Assembly: GCA_016704305.1 (NCBI GenBank)
Contig: JADJAL010000056.1
Coordinates: 1-8,451 of the forward strand
Direction: 5' to 3'
Length of the DNA stretch: 8,451 bases
DNA from: Haliea sp.
GTDB taxonomy: Bacteria; Pseudomonadota; Gammaproteobacteria; Pseudomonadales; Halieaceae
Below the pieces are notes generated by a model. It was not told where the DNA came from, made no database searches, and saw only the letters and a program-made list of their open reading frames with translations. The position numbers and the translations under genes were made by a program. Position 1 is the stretch's first letter, and each line of letters opens with the position of its first letter. Positions 1 to 8,073 of the stretch are shown in pieces.

Positions 1-817
1 ATGTCGAACATCATGCCCTTGCTGGCGTTGGAGTTGTGCGGGATGGCCATGCCGCGAATGCCCTGCTTCTCCAGCGCGGCGAGCCACTGCCACAGTTCGG
101 TCTCGCGATTGAACTCGGCGTAACCCATGGCCTGCTCCGGCATTGGCTTGATATCGCGAAAGAAGACGTTGCGGTGCAGGTTGCCGCCCTTGGGCGCGGC
201 ACTCCACTCGTAGGCGGGCAGCGTGGTGAACGTGCCTGGCTGGTAATTCGCCTCGGTGGCTTCCAGTATCTGCTTCCAGCCGTTTTTGCTGGTCTCGGGA
301 CCGCCCCAGAACGGCGGGTGCGCCGGCTTGCCACCGCCGCGGTTGGCGCTGATCACGTACTTCATGAACCACTGCTCGCGCTCATTGAAATCGGTCAGGC
401 CGCGCAGCTCCGCGACCTGCGGATTGTCCGAGCCCAGTGCGCCGACATTGAGCGTCGAGTACATCTCGCCAGGTATTCGGCGTGGTCGGTCACGGCGGCC
501 CAGTCCAGCGGCTGGTCGATCCTGAATTTCCACGCCGCTGACTTCCACTTCCGCGCCCCGCGCAAATTTATACGCCTCATCCGGACTCAACGCCTCGCCA
601 CCGAGGAACGCGTCCAGCGGATACGTGGTGTGCAGGTGTTGCTCGCCAAAAATACGCTTCCTTCAGTGGATTGACCGGGATATCCACCGCCTGCGCGGAC
701 GGCTGTTGCACACCGGCTTTCGCCACATCCCTGTGCAAGTGCGGAATGACTAACGACACCGAGTGTCAGTAAAGTAGCCATGCTGGCAATCGCAAGCTGA
801 TGTTTGCGCATGATCAT
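1..817 (-). CDS. DUF3604 family exported protein, copy 1 (C-terminus beyond window, frameshifted)
   Basis: This is the N-terminal ~270 residues of a DUF3604 protein; the family usually runs to about 600 residues. Read right to left it shows a Sec signal peptide (hydrophobic ASMATLLTLGVV, then SHSALAQ). It is followed by GEQHLHTTYPLDAF (~residue 57), a DHAEYLGE block (~110), NYQPGTFTTLPAYEWS and GGNLHRNVFFRD, and IPHNSNASKG just before the edge. The HxH, DxH and PHN blocks resemble the metal ligands of PHP-type metallohydrolases, so a periplasmic metal-dependent hydrolase is a fair inference; the reaction is unknown. The start at 817 (or the in-frame ATG at 811) is set by an excellent ribosome binding site. 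The frame breaks at least four times: an extra G in the CCC at 729-731, an extra T in the A5 at 648-652, an indel near 511-530, and a missing base at 469-470. After each break the family sequence continues. It lies 50 bp downstream of the SphA-like gene and is probably co-transcribed with it. It matches the copy at 4273-6078 block for block but is clearly divergent. Confidence 0.85.
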
Positions 818-823
818 CGCACT

Positions 824-831
824 CTCCTCCT
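824..831 (-). promoter_or_regulatory. Ribosome binding site of DUF3604 copy 1
   Basis: The minus strand reads AGGAGGAG here. The GGAGG core (830-826) lies 8 nt upstream of the ATG at 817. This near-perfect Shine-Dalgarno sequence fixes the start of the downstream gene despite its broken frame. Confidence 0.8.
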
Positions 832-867
832 CTGCCCTGTCACAGGCGCGTCGTTACGGGATTGGGA

Positions 868-1821
868 TCAGAACTTGTACACCGCCCTTCAACCAGGTGT
901 AGTCGCCTTCAAGGCGATTCGTGGTGTCCAGCTCTTTCAACCATTTCACTTCCAGCGCCAGCGATTACGCGCCGAGCGGCAGGATGTAGCCCAGCACCGG
1001 CCCCAATCCCGCCGTCTCGCCCTCGAAGCAGCCGAGGAGCGTCGCGCCGTTGCCGCTATCGCAGGTGAGTTGGTCAAAATAGAACGCCTCGGCGCCGAGC
1101 GCGACGAAGCCGGAGCCTGCGGAATCATCTGCTCGACCGCGCCCTCGATATGCAGGATCGATCCGCTCGTACTCCCGTGGTGGCGTTATTTTCCGTGTTG
1201 ATCGCATAACCGGCGCGCAGCATGCCGTTGAAACCCGACTCCTTGCCGCTGTACGCAACGCCGACGTTGGGGTCAAACGTCCAGTAGTTGAGCGACGGGT
1301 TGCCGAGCCGGCCGTCTTTATAGCCGCCTGTAGGCGCGTAAATTGGCAACATCGTGTCGAGCTGCCATTCGTCGATCTTCCAGGCCAGCATCACCGGCAC
1401 GACTGTCATATCACCGAAGTCAGTAACACTGGTTTTTTGGACAACTGGCGACCACCGGGCAATTGCACTTCGCCGGATAGTTCAATCTCGACGTACGGAA
1501 CAAAAAGCGCGGCACTGTAATACGCGCCGCCGAGGACAGTGGTGTCGAATGTGTGTCCGCCGCCTATGGCAAGGGTGTCCACGGTTGCTTTCAGGTCCGC
1601 GACTATGCCAGCGGCCGTCGGCATGGCCACCGGGGCAGACGCATCGTAATGCGCATACATCGGTTTTAAAAACGTGCCGGGCTTGGCGGGCGGAAGATCC
1701 ACCAACGTCGCCGTGGCGCCCGGCAGCACGTGGGAACTCCCGCCCTCTCCGGCGTGCGCGATTCCACACGCCAGCGTAAACGCCAACGCGCTGACATTGT
1801 AATACTCCGGCGCTGATCCAT
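868..1821 (-). CDS. SphA / phenol-MetA-type outer-membrane transporter-like protein (frameshifted)
   Basis: About 317 residues, the usual size of the SphA/phenol-degradation MetA-like outer-membrane family. These are predicted beta-barrels often found beside catabolic genes for aromatic or hydrophobic compounds. Visible blocks are a short N-terminal leader (LAFTLACGIAHAGEGG), HVLPGATATLVDLPPAKPG, a strand-rich middle, WQLDTMLPIYAPTGGYKDGR, NYWTFDPNVGVAYSG, GLGPVLGYILPLG and, at the end, EVKWLKELDTTNRLEGDYTW. The ATG at 1821 is preferred because GAGGAGAGG lies 7 nt upstream; the TTG at 1825 is too close to that site. Apparent breaks are near 1800, at 1417-1425, near 1172, 1158 and 1118, and an extra G in the CCC at 885-887. 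Correcting the last gives the end VYKF-stop at 868, with the terminal Phe expected of a barrel protein; uncorrected, the frame runs to 854. An additional in-frame TAA sits at 965-967. The gene starts 37 bp after the TonB receptor ends, so the two are probably one operon. Confidence 0.8.
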
Positions 1822-1825
1822 TCAA

Positions 1826-1834
1826 CCTCTCCTC
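1826..1834 (-). promoter_or_regulatory. Ribosome binding site of SphA-like gene
   Basis: The minus strand reads GAGGAGAGG, with GGAG ending 7 nt before the ATG at 1821. It decides that start over the TTG at 1825, which lies immediately next to the site. Confidence 0.7.
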
Positions 1835-1858
1835 GCAATCGGCATCATGCCAACGCTC

Positions 1859-4178
1859 TCAAAATCGGTAGATGCCCTGCAACGCGATGGTTCGAGGCCT
1901 GTCGGTGCGGGCAAATAGGTCCTCGCTGAACGCGGGTGGCAGCGGCCTGGGCGCATTGTTATTGCTCACGTCATTGATCCAGCTGGTGGTGTATTCATCG
2001 GTGAGGTTCTTGCCGATGACCGCGACTTCCCAGGTTCCATTGACTTCCGCGACGGCCAGGCGAAGGTTATAGCGCGTATAGGACTCCGCCCGCGTATTCA
2101 CATCCTCGTCCCGTGCCGTATAAGCTGTCTGAGTACGCCACATCGCCGCGCACCTTGAATTCCAGCGCAGCCGTCAATGGCATCACCCATTCAGCGTTCA
2201 GGGTTGCCCGACCAATCCGGCGCGTACTGCAGCGGCGCATCGCTCAGGCCTGCACGCAGGGATTGATGTTCGCAAGCCGCGCTTCGTACTGCTGCCTTAC
2301 CGTGCAGGCGGCATTGGCGAAGTCGTCGTAGTAAGCATCCAGCCATGCGCCTGACGCACCCACCGTCAGGTTCTCGGTAACGGCGTAAGCGCACCGACGT
2401 TTCAACACCCTGGGAAATCGCCTTGCCGGCATTGCCGACCACGAAGGTGGAGCCCACCAGCGCACTGGTTTGCAGATCGTCGAACTCGCTGTAGAACGCG
2501 GCGATGTCAAAACGTCATCGCGCCATCGAGAAGCGTGCTCTTCATTCCGAGCTCCGCGGAGTTGGCCGTTTCCTCGGTAAGCTCCAGCGACGCTTCCTGC
2601 GGGTCGACGGCGCGGTGTGAGCCCAGGTAGAACTGGTCATAGCCGCCATCCTTGTAGCCGGTACTCAACGTGCCGTAGAACATCAGGTCATCGTGCAAGA
2701 AGTACTGCACGGAGGTGTTCCAGGTCACGTCATCGTAGGAGCGGTGCTCGCCATTCGTGTAGTCATCGGCGAAGGCCGGCAACAACACGATGCCGGCTAT
2801 CGTCACGTCCTTCGTATTCCTCTGGTCGTCGCTGTACCGCAAACCGACGTTCCAGCGCCAGGCCTCCGTGATATTCCACGTCACCTGTCCGAACGCCGCC
2901 AGGCTGTCGGACTCCTGCTTGAATTTGTTGAACACCGTGCCATCCACGGCACCGGGCAGCAGCAGCGCGTCGAACGTATCGTGTACATCGAGGTTGGTAT
3001 GGTCGTAGTAAATTCCGGCGAGATATTCAAAATCACCGCCGGGCTGGATAAGCACGCGAAGCTCCTGGCTGAACTGGTCAAAATCCTCGTCCGTGTGCCT
3101 GACGAGCGTGTCCAGCGCTGAGTTGTCGGCATCCGCGCCAATTTTGGCATCGTAGGCGCTGTAGCCAGTGATGGACGTGAAGTCATAGATGCCTTCATGG
3201 TAGTTCATGGTTATCGAAAACAGTTCGTTGGTGATGTCGCTGCTTTCGACATTCTCTCCGCCGATCCCATCGACAAAATCGGCCTTATCATCGAAATCCA
3301 CAGGTTCGATCGTATACGGTCGACCGTCGATAGGGTTATTGGGGTTGTTGGCGTCGAGTTGGTACAGTTGCTGGTTACTCCCCTTTTCGTCCGAGTCGTT
3401 GAAGTCGCCGCGCACTGTGACCGCCAGCGCGTCGGTTGCATCCCACACCAGCACGCCGCGCAGTGAATAGTCGTCGGTATTGGGTTCATTGTCGCCCGTG
3501 TACACGTTGTCCAGGTATCCGTCCATCGTGTAATACCGCCCGGCCAACCCCGCCCTGACATCCTCACTGAGGGGTCCGGAGACAGCGAAACGACTGTCAA
3601 TTTCATTGGCGTCCGGCTCGTATACCGTGTCGACATAGCCGGAGAGTTCATCGGTCGGCAACGCCGTCGTGATGTTGATCGCGCCGCCGATGGTGCTCTT
3701 GCCGAACAGCACGCCCTGCGGCCCTTGAGCACCTCCACACGTTCCACGTCCAGAAACGCCGAGCGCGACTGTTTGCCTCGACCCAGGTAGATACCGTCCA
3801 CGAACGTGCCTACAGAGCGCTCGAAGCCGAGGTTGACCGGAGCCGATACCGCGAATAAACAGGTTATCGTCAGAACCGGATTTGCTCACGGTGACGTTGG
3901 GCATATAGAAGCTGAGCTCTTCGAGGTTCGTGATGTGGTTATCCTGCAACAGTTCCATGTTGACGGTCTGGATCGAGATCGGCACGTCCTGCAGGCTCTC
4001 CGCCTTTTCCGCGCGGTCACCACGACCTCTTCCAGCATCGCACCCTGCGCCATGGCCAGTGGCGCCAGGCCTCAGGCGCCGGCCAGCAGCGCGAGCTGCC
4101 ACCCGGCTGTGCGCAGGATTTTTGCCGCGAACCAATGGGTGGTCTGGGGGTTTTCAGGGTGCCAGGTAGTTTTTGCAT
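1859..4178 (-). CDS. TonB-dependent outer-membrane receptor (frameshifted)
   Basis: About 773 residues, normal for a TonB-dependent receptor that imports a ligand across the outer membrane using TonB energy. In order it shows an N-terminal leader (MQKLPGTLK, later WQLALLAGA and LAPLAMAQ), a TonB box LEEVVVTARK (~residue 50), and the plug domain with SLQDVPISIQTV, IRGIGSG (~107), DGIYLGRGKQ, ERVEVLKGPQGVLFGKST (~150) and GGAINI. A long barrel follows, rich in aromatic and acidic residues, ending in GIYRF. The plug wording is typical of the large iron-complex/organic-ligand receptor group in catabolic loci; the ligand cannot be told. The longest clean frame is 2510-3720. Breaks occur at the GGGGG 4146-4150 (one base missing), TTTT 4005-4008 (one missing), near 3838 and 3726, AAAA 2509-2512 (one extra), and near 2393, 2252, 2203 and 2113. 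An in-frame TGA lies in the leader at 4072-4074. The start is supported by AAGGAG 5 nt upstream. Confidence 0.92.
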
Positions 4179-4183
4179 GCTAT

Positions 4184-4189
4184 CTCCTT
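4184..4189 (-). promoter_or_regulatory. Ribosome binding site of TonB receptor
   Basis: AAGGAG on the minus strand ends 5 nt before the ATG at 4178. It supports this start even though the frame breaks about 30 nt into the gene. Confidence 0.75.
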
Positions 4190-4198
4190 AAAACTATT

Positions 4199-4226
4199 GT
4201 TATATTGATGCCGCGTAGCCGGTAAA
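4199..4226 (-). promoter_or_regulatory. Candidate sigma-70 promoter for the receptor gene
   Basis: On the minus strand, TTTACC (4226-4221, 4 of 6 to the -35 consensus) and TATAAC (4204-4199, 5 of 6 to the -10 consensus) are separated by 16 bp. Transcription would start near 4192, leaving a very short leader containing only the ribosome binding site. It lies in the 94-bp gap after the DUF3604 copy 2 stop codon. It was judged by eye only, and such matches can arise by chance. Confidence 0.35.
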
Positions 4227-4235
4227 ACCTGCTAC
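4215..4235 (-). repeat. 21-bp imperfect palindrome overlapping the candidate promoter (operator-like)
   Basis: The plus strand has arms GTAGCCGG (4215-4222) and CCTGCTAC (4228-4235) around a TAAAA centre, with 7 of 8 arm positions paired. It covers the candidate -35 hexamer of the TonB receptor gene. No T-run follows on the minus strand, so it does not look like an intrinsic terminator for the preceding gene. A repressor or activator binding site is the better guess. Confidence 0.35.
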
Positions 4236-4272
4236 CAAATCACGTCGCGATCATTGGTCGCCTTTCCTGTTG

Positions 4273-6078
4273 CTACTTCGGATTCGCCTGGTACCACACG
4301 GGCGAGCCGTAGGCGCGCTCCTGCAAAAAACTTTGCTCTGGCGTGGTATCGGTCTCACTGCGCGCAAGCGCGTCGAACAACGTGTGGCGAGGCGTCGGGA
4401 TTTCAAGCACGCGAACGTAGTAAAACGCATCGAGGGACGGGTCGAATTCAGGATCGCGCCAAACGACTACCAACTGCTCTGCGCCGATAGTATTGCTATA
4501 TCCTGCTGTTTTGACGTCGACGGTATTGCCGACAGGTGTCACCCTGTTCTGTGATATCACGCGGTCGCCTGAAGCGGCGACATTGAATACCTTTTCATGG
4601 CTGCGGTGCTGCGCATCAACCCAACCCTTGATTACTTGCAAACGGTCCAGGTTGGCGCCGACGGGGTCCTTGTGTGCAAAAATCATCAGGGTTGGCGACT
4701 TTTGCGCAGGTGCCTGCGAGAGTTCGCCCCCCATCGGGACACCCTTGCGATAACCGATCGCAGCCATGTCGGCTGCCTCCACATCGGCGGACTTAAAATC
4801 CCAGCCCGCGAAAAAAACGCAGTTGAATCGCCGCCCGGTAGTCGCATAGACTTCCCCTGCGCCGGAAGGCATCAAAAATGGCTTCCCCGGTGTTACTGAT
4901 CGCCCACACCGCGGCCGGGCCTGCGCCCCGCGCATCCATGCCGGTCGCTCCGGGAGTCAGCTCCATGTCCTTGTTTTCAGGAATTGAGTCGATCCCGAAT
5001 TTTCCCCAGAAGGACGGCTCATCCACCGTCGACAACCCGGTGTGGGTATCGGTGGAGCCGATCATCCCGAATTGGAAAGGATTGATGCCGATGCTGTCCT
5101 GCAGTTCAGGCCAACGCGCAATGCCGAGCGTGCATAGTCGGCGGTCGATGCCTCGCCTGTGACCTTACTATCAAATTTCATGACATGGTCGAAGGTTTCG
5201 GAAATCGGCAAATTCATCCTCAGGCGACAGGAGCGGATGCGTTCCGAATCACCCTTCCTGGGAGACCTCGATATTGGCTCCCAACGCGCGTCGCTTCGCG
5301 TAATCCAGCTTATTGGTTCACCCGCGCTATCACGTCGGGAGAACATCGCCATTGCTGATATTGGAATTGTGGGAATGGCTAAAAAGCTGGCGCCGGTGGC
5401 TTTGGCGGTGCGCTCAAAATAATCCCAGAGGACTCCGGTTTATCACTTTGCAGCGCGGAATACGGCAGAAACTGCCTGGCGGTTTCCGCGCCCTCGCGAA
5501 TAAACACCACGCGATGCAGGTTGGCGCCATCGGGAAGCGACGTCCATTCCCATCCAATCAATGTAGTGAACACGCCCGGCTGGTAATTGCGTTCAGCGGC
5601 ATCAACGATGCTGTTCCACACCGGGCTTATGATTTCCGGCGTAATCAGCTCGCGAACCGGTGTATTGTCGTTAACCGTTTTCCAAGCTGGTAGTAGACTT
5701 TTTCTGCCGCCGCCCTGCCATTGTTGTTGCAGTTCGCGGCCATAGCTGAATGCCTGGATAAGCGGGTCGTTATCACGTATTAGCTGAATGACACCCTTGT
5801 ACTCGGCGTGGTCTGCGACAACCATAAAATCGAGCGGCCGGGGAATTTGCACCCTTACCCTGTTATAAGGGTGAATTACCCGGCAAGCCACGGGCATAGC
5901 GATAGGCGGTATCCGGGTCCACGGTAGTATTTCCTAGGGCGTGGGCATCCCCGGAAAAGGAGGAATGGACATGGGTATCTCCCCAATACAGGTAGGTTGA
6001 CGAAGACTCCTCTCCTGCGGATACATTGGAAAATAGCAGTCCGAGCAACGCTGTAATGACTGCTCTCACTGTTGTCAT
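4273..6078 (-). CDS. DUF3604 family exported protein, copy 2 (full length, frameshifted)
   Basis: About 601 residues, the full family length. A Sec signal peptide (ITALLGLLFSNVSAG) is followed by GDTHVHSSFSGDAH (~residue 33), PLDFMVVADHAEYKG (~85), NYQPGVFTTLIGWEW and NLHRVVFIRE (~165-190). Next come a PHNSNISNG block (~235, one C missing in the GGG run 5371-5373), GSTDTHTGLSTVDEPSFW (~340) and FDAFRRREVYATTGRR. The protein ends with EQSFLQERAYGSPVWYQANP. These histidine and aspartate blocks resemble PHP-type metal centres, so a periplasmic metallohydrolase is inferred; the substrate is unknown. The ATG at 6078 follows a modest GGGGAT site and gives a clean signal peptide; the upstream TTG at 6087 is less likely. 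Breaks occur near 5888 and 5425, at 5371-5373, several between 5290 and 5190, near 5107, and an extra G in the CCCC at 4854-4857. From about 4870 to the stop the frame is clean. It lies upstream of the TonB receptor in the same direction. Confidence 0.9.
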
Positions 6079-6215
6079 ATTTATCAATCCCCAGGAACAG
6101 GCATCGCCGTAGTTATTGGACTAGCGATATCCGGCCACTTAAAGGTCAATTTCCAAGTTTCATTTTGACATTACATGCCATATTTTTTATCATTTTGCGC
6201 CACAGCTGCGAGACG
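6079..6215 (-). other. Intergenic gap between cupin and DUF3604 copy 2
   Basis: This 137-bp stretch is the longest non-coding gap and is visibly more AT-rich than its surroundings, especially 6150-6200. I see no coding potential, no clean terminator and no convincing -35/-10 pair. A short dyad (GTCAA at 6145-6149, TTGAC at 6165-6169) is present but weak. It may carry the promoter for the DUF3604/receptor group. Confidence 0.4.
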
Positions 6216-6703
6216 CTACCGGGCAGCTTCAGCTGCCTCGGCATTGGCGAAAAAGCTGATATGCGGCATCGGGTCAAACGCCTGCAATTGCTCGGCGGTT
6301 TTCCCGAGCATGGCCTTCAGCAGCGACATGCCGATACGGATAACCGATCCATCGCTCAGGTAATTATCCAGTAGCAACCCATTGTCGGTATCAAATACCA
6401 ACATCATTTCGGTGCCCTCGTTGCTGCTCGGTTGGTGATTGTTCCCCACGCCTTCAACGGCGACGTCACCAGAGGGAAATCGCCTTCGTCATACTCCCAA
6501 TGACCCGACAGCGTATAGGCCACCGCGCGGCAAAAATGGTAGTGCCTGGGGGCGCTCGCGCCAGGCTCAAACCGCGCCTTGAGAACTGCGCGACCGGCGG
6601 CTTCATCGACCCGGTAAATTTTTACAAAAACGCCCTCGCTCTCTGGCAGGCCAAATGGAACCCAACCGACAGGCTCCCGGACGATCGTCATTTCTTCACT
6701 CAT
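6216..6703 (-). CDS. Small single-domain cupin protein (one frameshift)
   Basis: About 162 residues. The first half has the cupin pattern: VLKARFEPGASAPRHYHFC (His54 and His56), then YTLSGHWEYDEGDFP, and after the frame break VEGVGNNHQPSSNEGTEM with the distal cupin histidine. It resembles ChrR-like or dioxygenase-type cupins. However, the glutamate that normally follows the HxH pair is not visible (CRAVAY in its place), so the metal site would be histidine-only or non-catalytic. A ~60-residue tail (LLDNYLSDGSVIRIGMSLLK to AEAAEAAR) follows the cupin core. The frame changes once near 6468-6474. The start at 6703 is backed by AAGGAGAG 4 nt upstream (GGAG core 6 nt away). It lies 30 bp after the VOC-SRPBCC gene and is probably co-transcribed with it. 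A stabilising, sensing or small-molecule enzyme role are all possible. Confidence 0.75.
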
Positions 6704-6707
6704 AGTG

Positions 6708-6715
6708 CTCTCCTT
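6708..6715 (-). promoter_or_regulatory. Ribosome binding site of cupin gene
   Basis: AAGGAGAG on the minus strand, with the GGAG core 6 nt upstream of the ATG at 6703. Confidence 0.7.
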
Positions 6716-6733
6716 TTCAGACTGGCTTGGGTG

Positions 6734-8055
6734 TCAAGATTCAAGATGTTGCTTTAACCGTTGCAGGGCGCGGGCAAATATCCACTTCAGGCCCCACGCC
6801 ATGATCGTTCCTGTGCAGGGAATGACAGCGTCAAAACGCACAGACCAGCGCAGCTCAGTGCCGCCATGCACAGAGCAAAGCATTATGTCGCCACGATGGT
6901 TCTTCAGGGGCGCGCCCGCGACCAACGAATAACTGAAAGACTCGTTGGGCTGCCAGCGGGTGATACGTTCAGTAACGCGAAGGCCCGCAAAAGATAATTG
7001 CCGGACAGCGTCAAGCCCATTCGCATCACCGCTGCCGGGTTGCACCACCGTCCCGTTGAACAAGCACCACATCCCCATGTTCTGGTGATCGGTTACGTCT
7101 TGCCAGACCCGCGCGAGGGGAGCATCAATCCATACGGTATTTTCGAGATAGGCGCAGACGGGCTTGAAGCCACTCAATCGCCAGAACCGCTTTCTGGCAG
7201 CGAGCATCTCCACACTGAATCCCTGCGGTGAATTCACATACATCACCTTGAACACTCCGATCTCCGTGGGTTTCCCATTGGGTGTGAATCCGGCATCACG
7301 CAACGGCGAAAGCGCGATCAAATTGCTCCGCATCGCGGTAACCGATGGCATGTTCATAAAGCCCTGGTCGCTGATTCGGTAGTGGTCTGGCCAAGGCTGC
7401 GGCGCGGGATGCTCGATCAGTTCAAGGATGAAGTTATCCGCTTGCAACAGCGCTCGCCGGGGCCGCGCATCATCACCGTTTAAACGTGTGTCGCCTTGTT
7501 GAGCAAGACCGAAGGCGCGGGAAAAGCTGTCGACTGCCTCGTCCAGTTCGGGAACAGACAGCGTCATGCTACGAACGGCTGTTTTCATTTCCGGCCGCAG
7601 AAGTGGTGTGCTTGTGCGCAGTGGATCCGTTTCAAACACACGCAGCCGATTACCTTCGGGATCCTCTAGCAATACCTCGCGTTCCGGGCGTTCGCCATTT
7701 ACCGGCTCCAGCTGTCGCCCCCAAACCTGACGGCACGGCCCAAAACGCCCGCGAAGTCCGCGCAGTAAATGCCAAGTACCCGGTAACCGATATCGAAGGC
7801 ATGCCTCTGCCTGGTCGGCCTGGATTCGGGATACAGAAACGGGAAGAACTCGAGCTGGAAATAGTCCTGGCCGTCCACCAGCCATCCGCAGCGCTCCCAT
7901 GCGCCGGGAAGTCCCTGCACGTTGCTGGTGGCAGGCGGGAAGAACACTGTTTGTCCCGCGTACAGCAGATTGAAAACCTCGTGGTACCAGCGCCGCAACG
8001 CAAAGGCGTGCAGCGCGCTGAAGGCAACCTGGCAAATATGGGGCTGGGCAGTCAG
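6734..8055 (-). CDS. Three-domain fusion: VOC-VOC-SRPBCC protein (one frameshift)
   Basis: About 440 residues. Domain 1 (~1-150) is VOC/glyoxalase-like: QVAFSALHAFALRRWYHEVF, then GYRVLGIYCADFAGVLGR and, after the break, REVLLEDPEGNRLRVFETDP. Domain 2 (~157-290) is a second VOC unit: RSMTLSVPELDEAVDSFSRA, FILELIEHP, then FKVMYVNSPQGFSVEMLAA. Domain 3 (~300-440) is SRPBCC-like (START/polyketide-cyclase fold): ENTVWIDAPLARVWQDVTDH, RVTERITRWQPNESFSYSLV, GGTELRWSVRFDAVIP, and a closing helix. The first VOC metal histidine appears replaced (SMTLSV in domain 2), so these domains may bind a ligand without metal catalysis. The two frames join at the C5 run 7726-7730, where one base seems missing; the 990 bp downstream are clean. 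No ATG fits the start. CTG at 8055 gives LTAQPHICQVAF, where an ATG would be expected, so the start is uncertain. The stop of the SDR lies 18 bp upstream, indicating tight coupling. A role in modifying or carrying a bulky organic compound is inferred. Confidence 0.75.
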
Positions 8056-8073
8056 AACGCGCCTATGGAATCG

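Noticed and set aside
36..674. Plus-strand open frame of 212 codons
   Set aside because: It is antisense to DUF3604 copy 1, whose motifs are unmistakable, and has no recognisable motif or ribosome binding site.
854..867. TAA at 854-856 as the stop of the SphA-like gene
   Set aside because: It gives an end (VQVLIPIP) without the terminal aromatic residue. Removing one G in the CCC run 885-887 gives the family-typical VYKF end at 868.
1840..1852. Small GGCAT/ATGCC hairpin between receptor and SphA-like gene
   Set aside because: The arms are 5 bp with a one-base loop and no T-run, so it is too weak to be a terminator or attenuator.
2693..3121. Plus-strand open frame of 142 codons inside the TonB receptor
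   Set aside because: It is antisense to the cleanest part of the receptor barrel; no ribosome binding site or motif supports it.
6145..6169. GTCAA/TTGAC dyad in the 137-bp gap
   Set aside because: The arms are only 5 bp with a 15-bp spacer and no promoter element nearby; this is expected by chance in AT-rich DNA.
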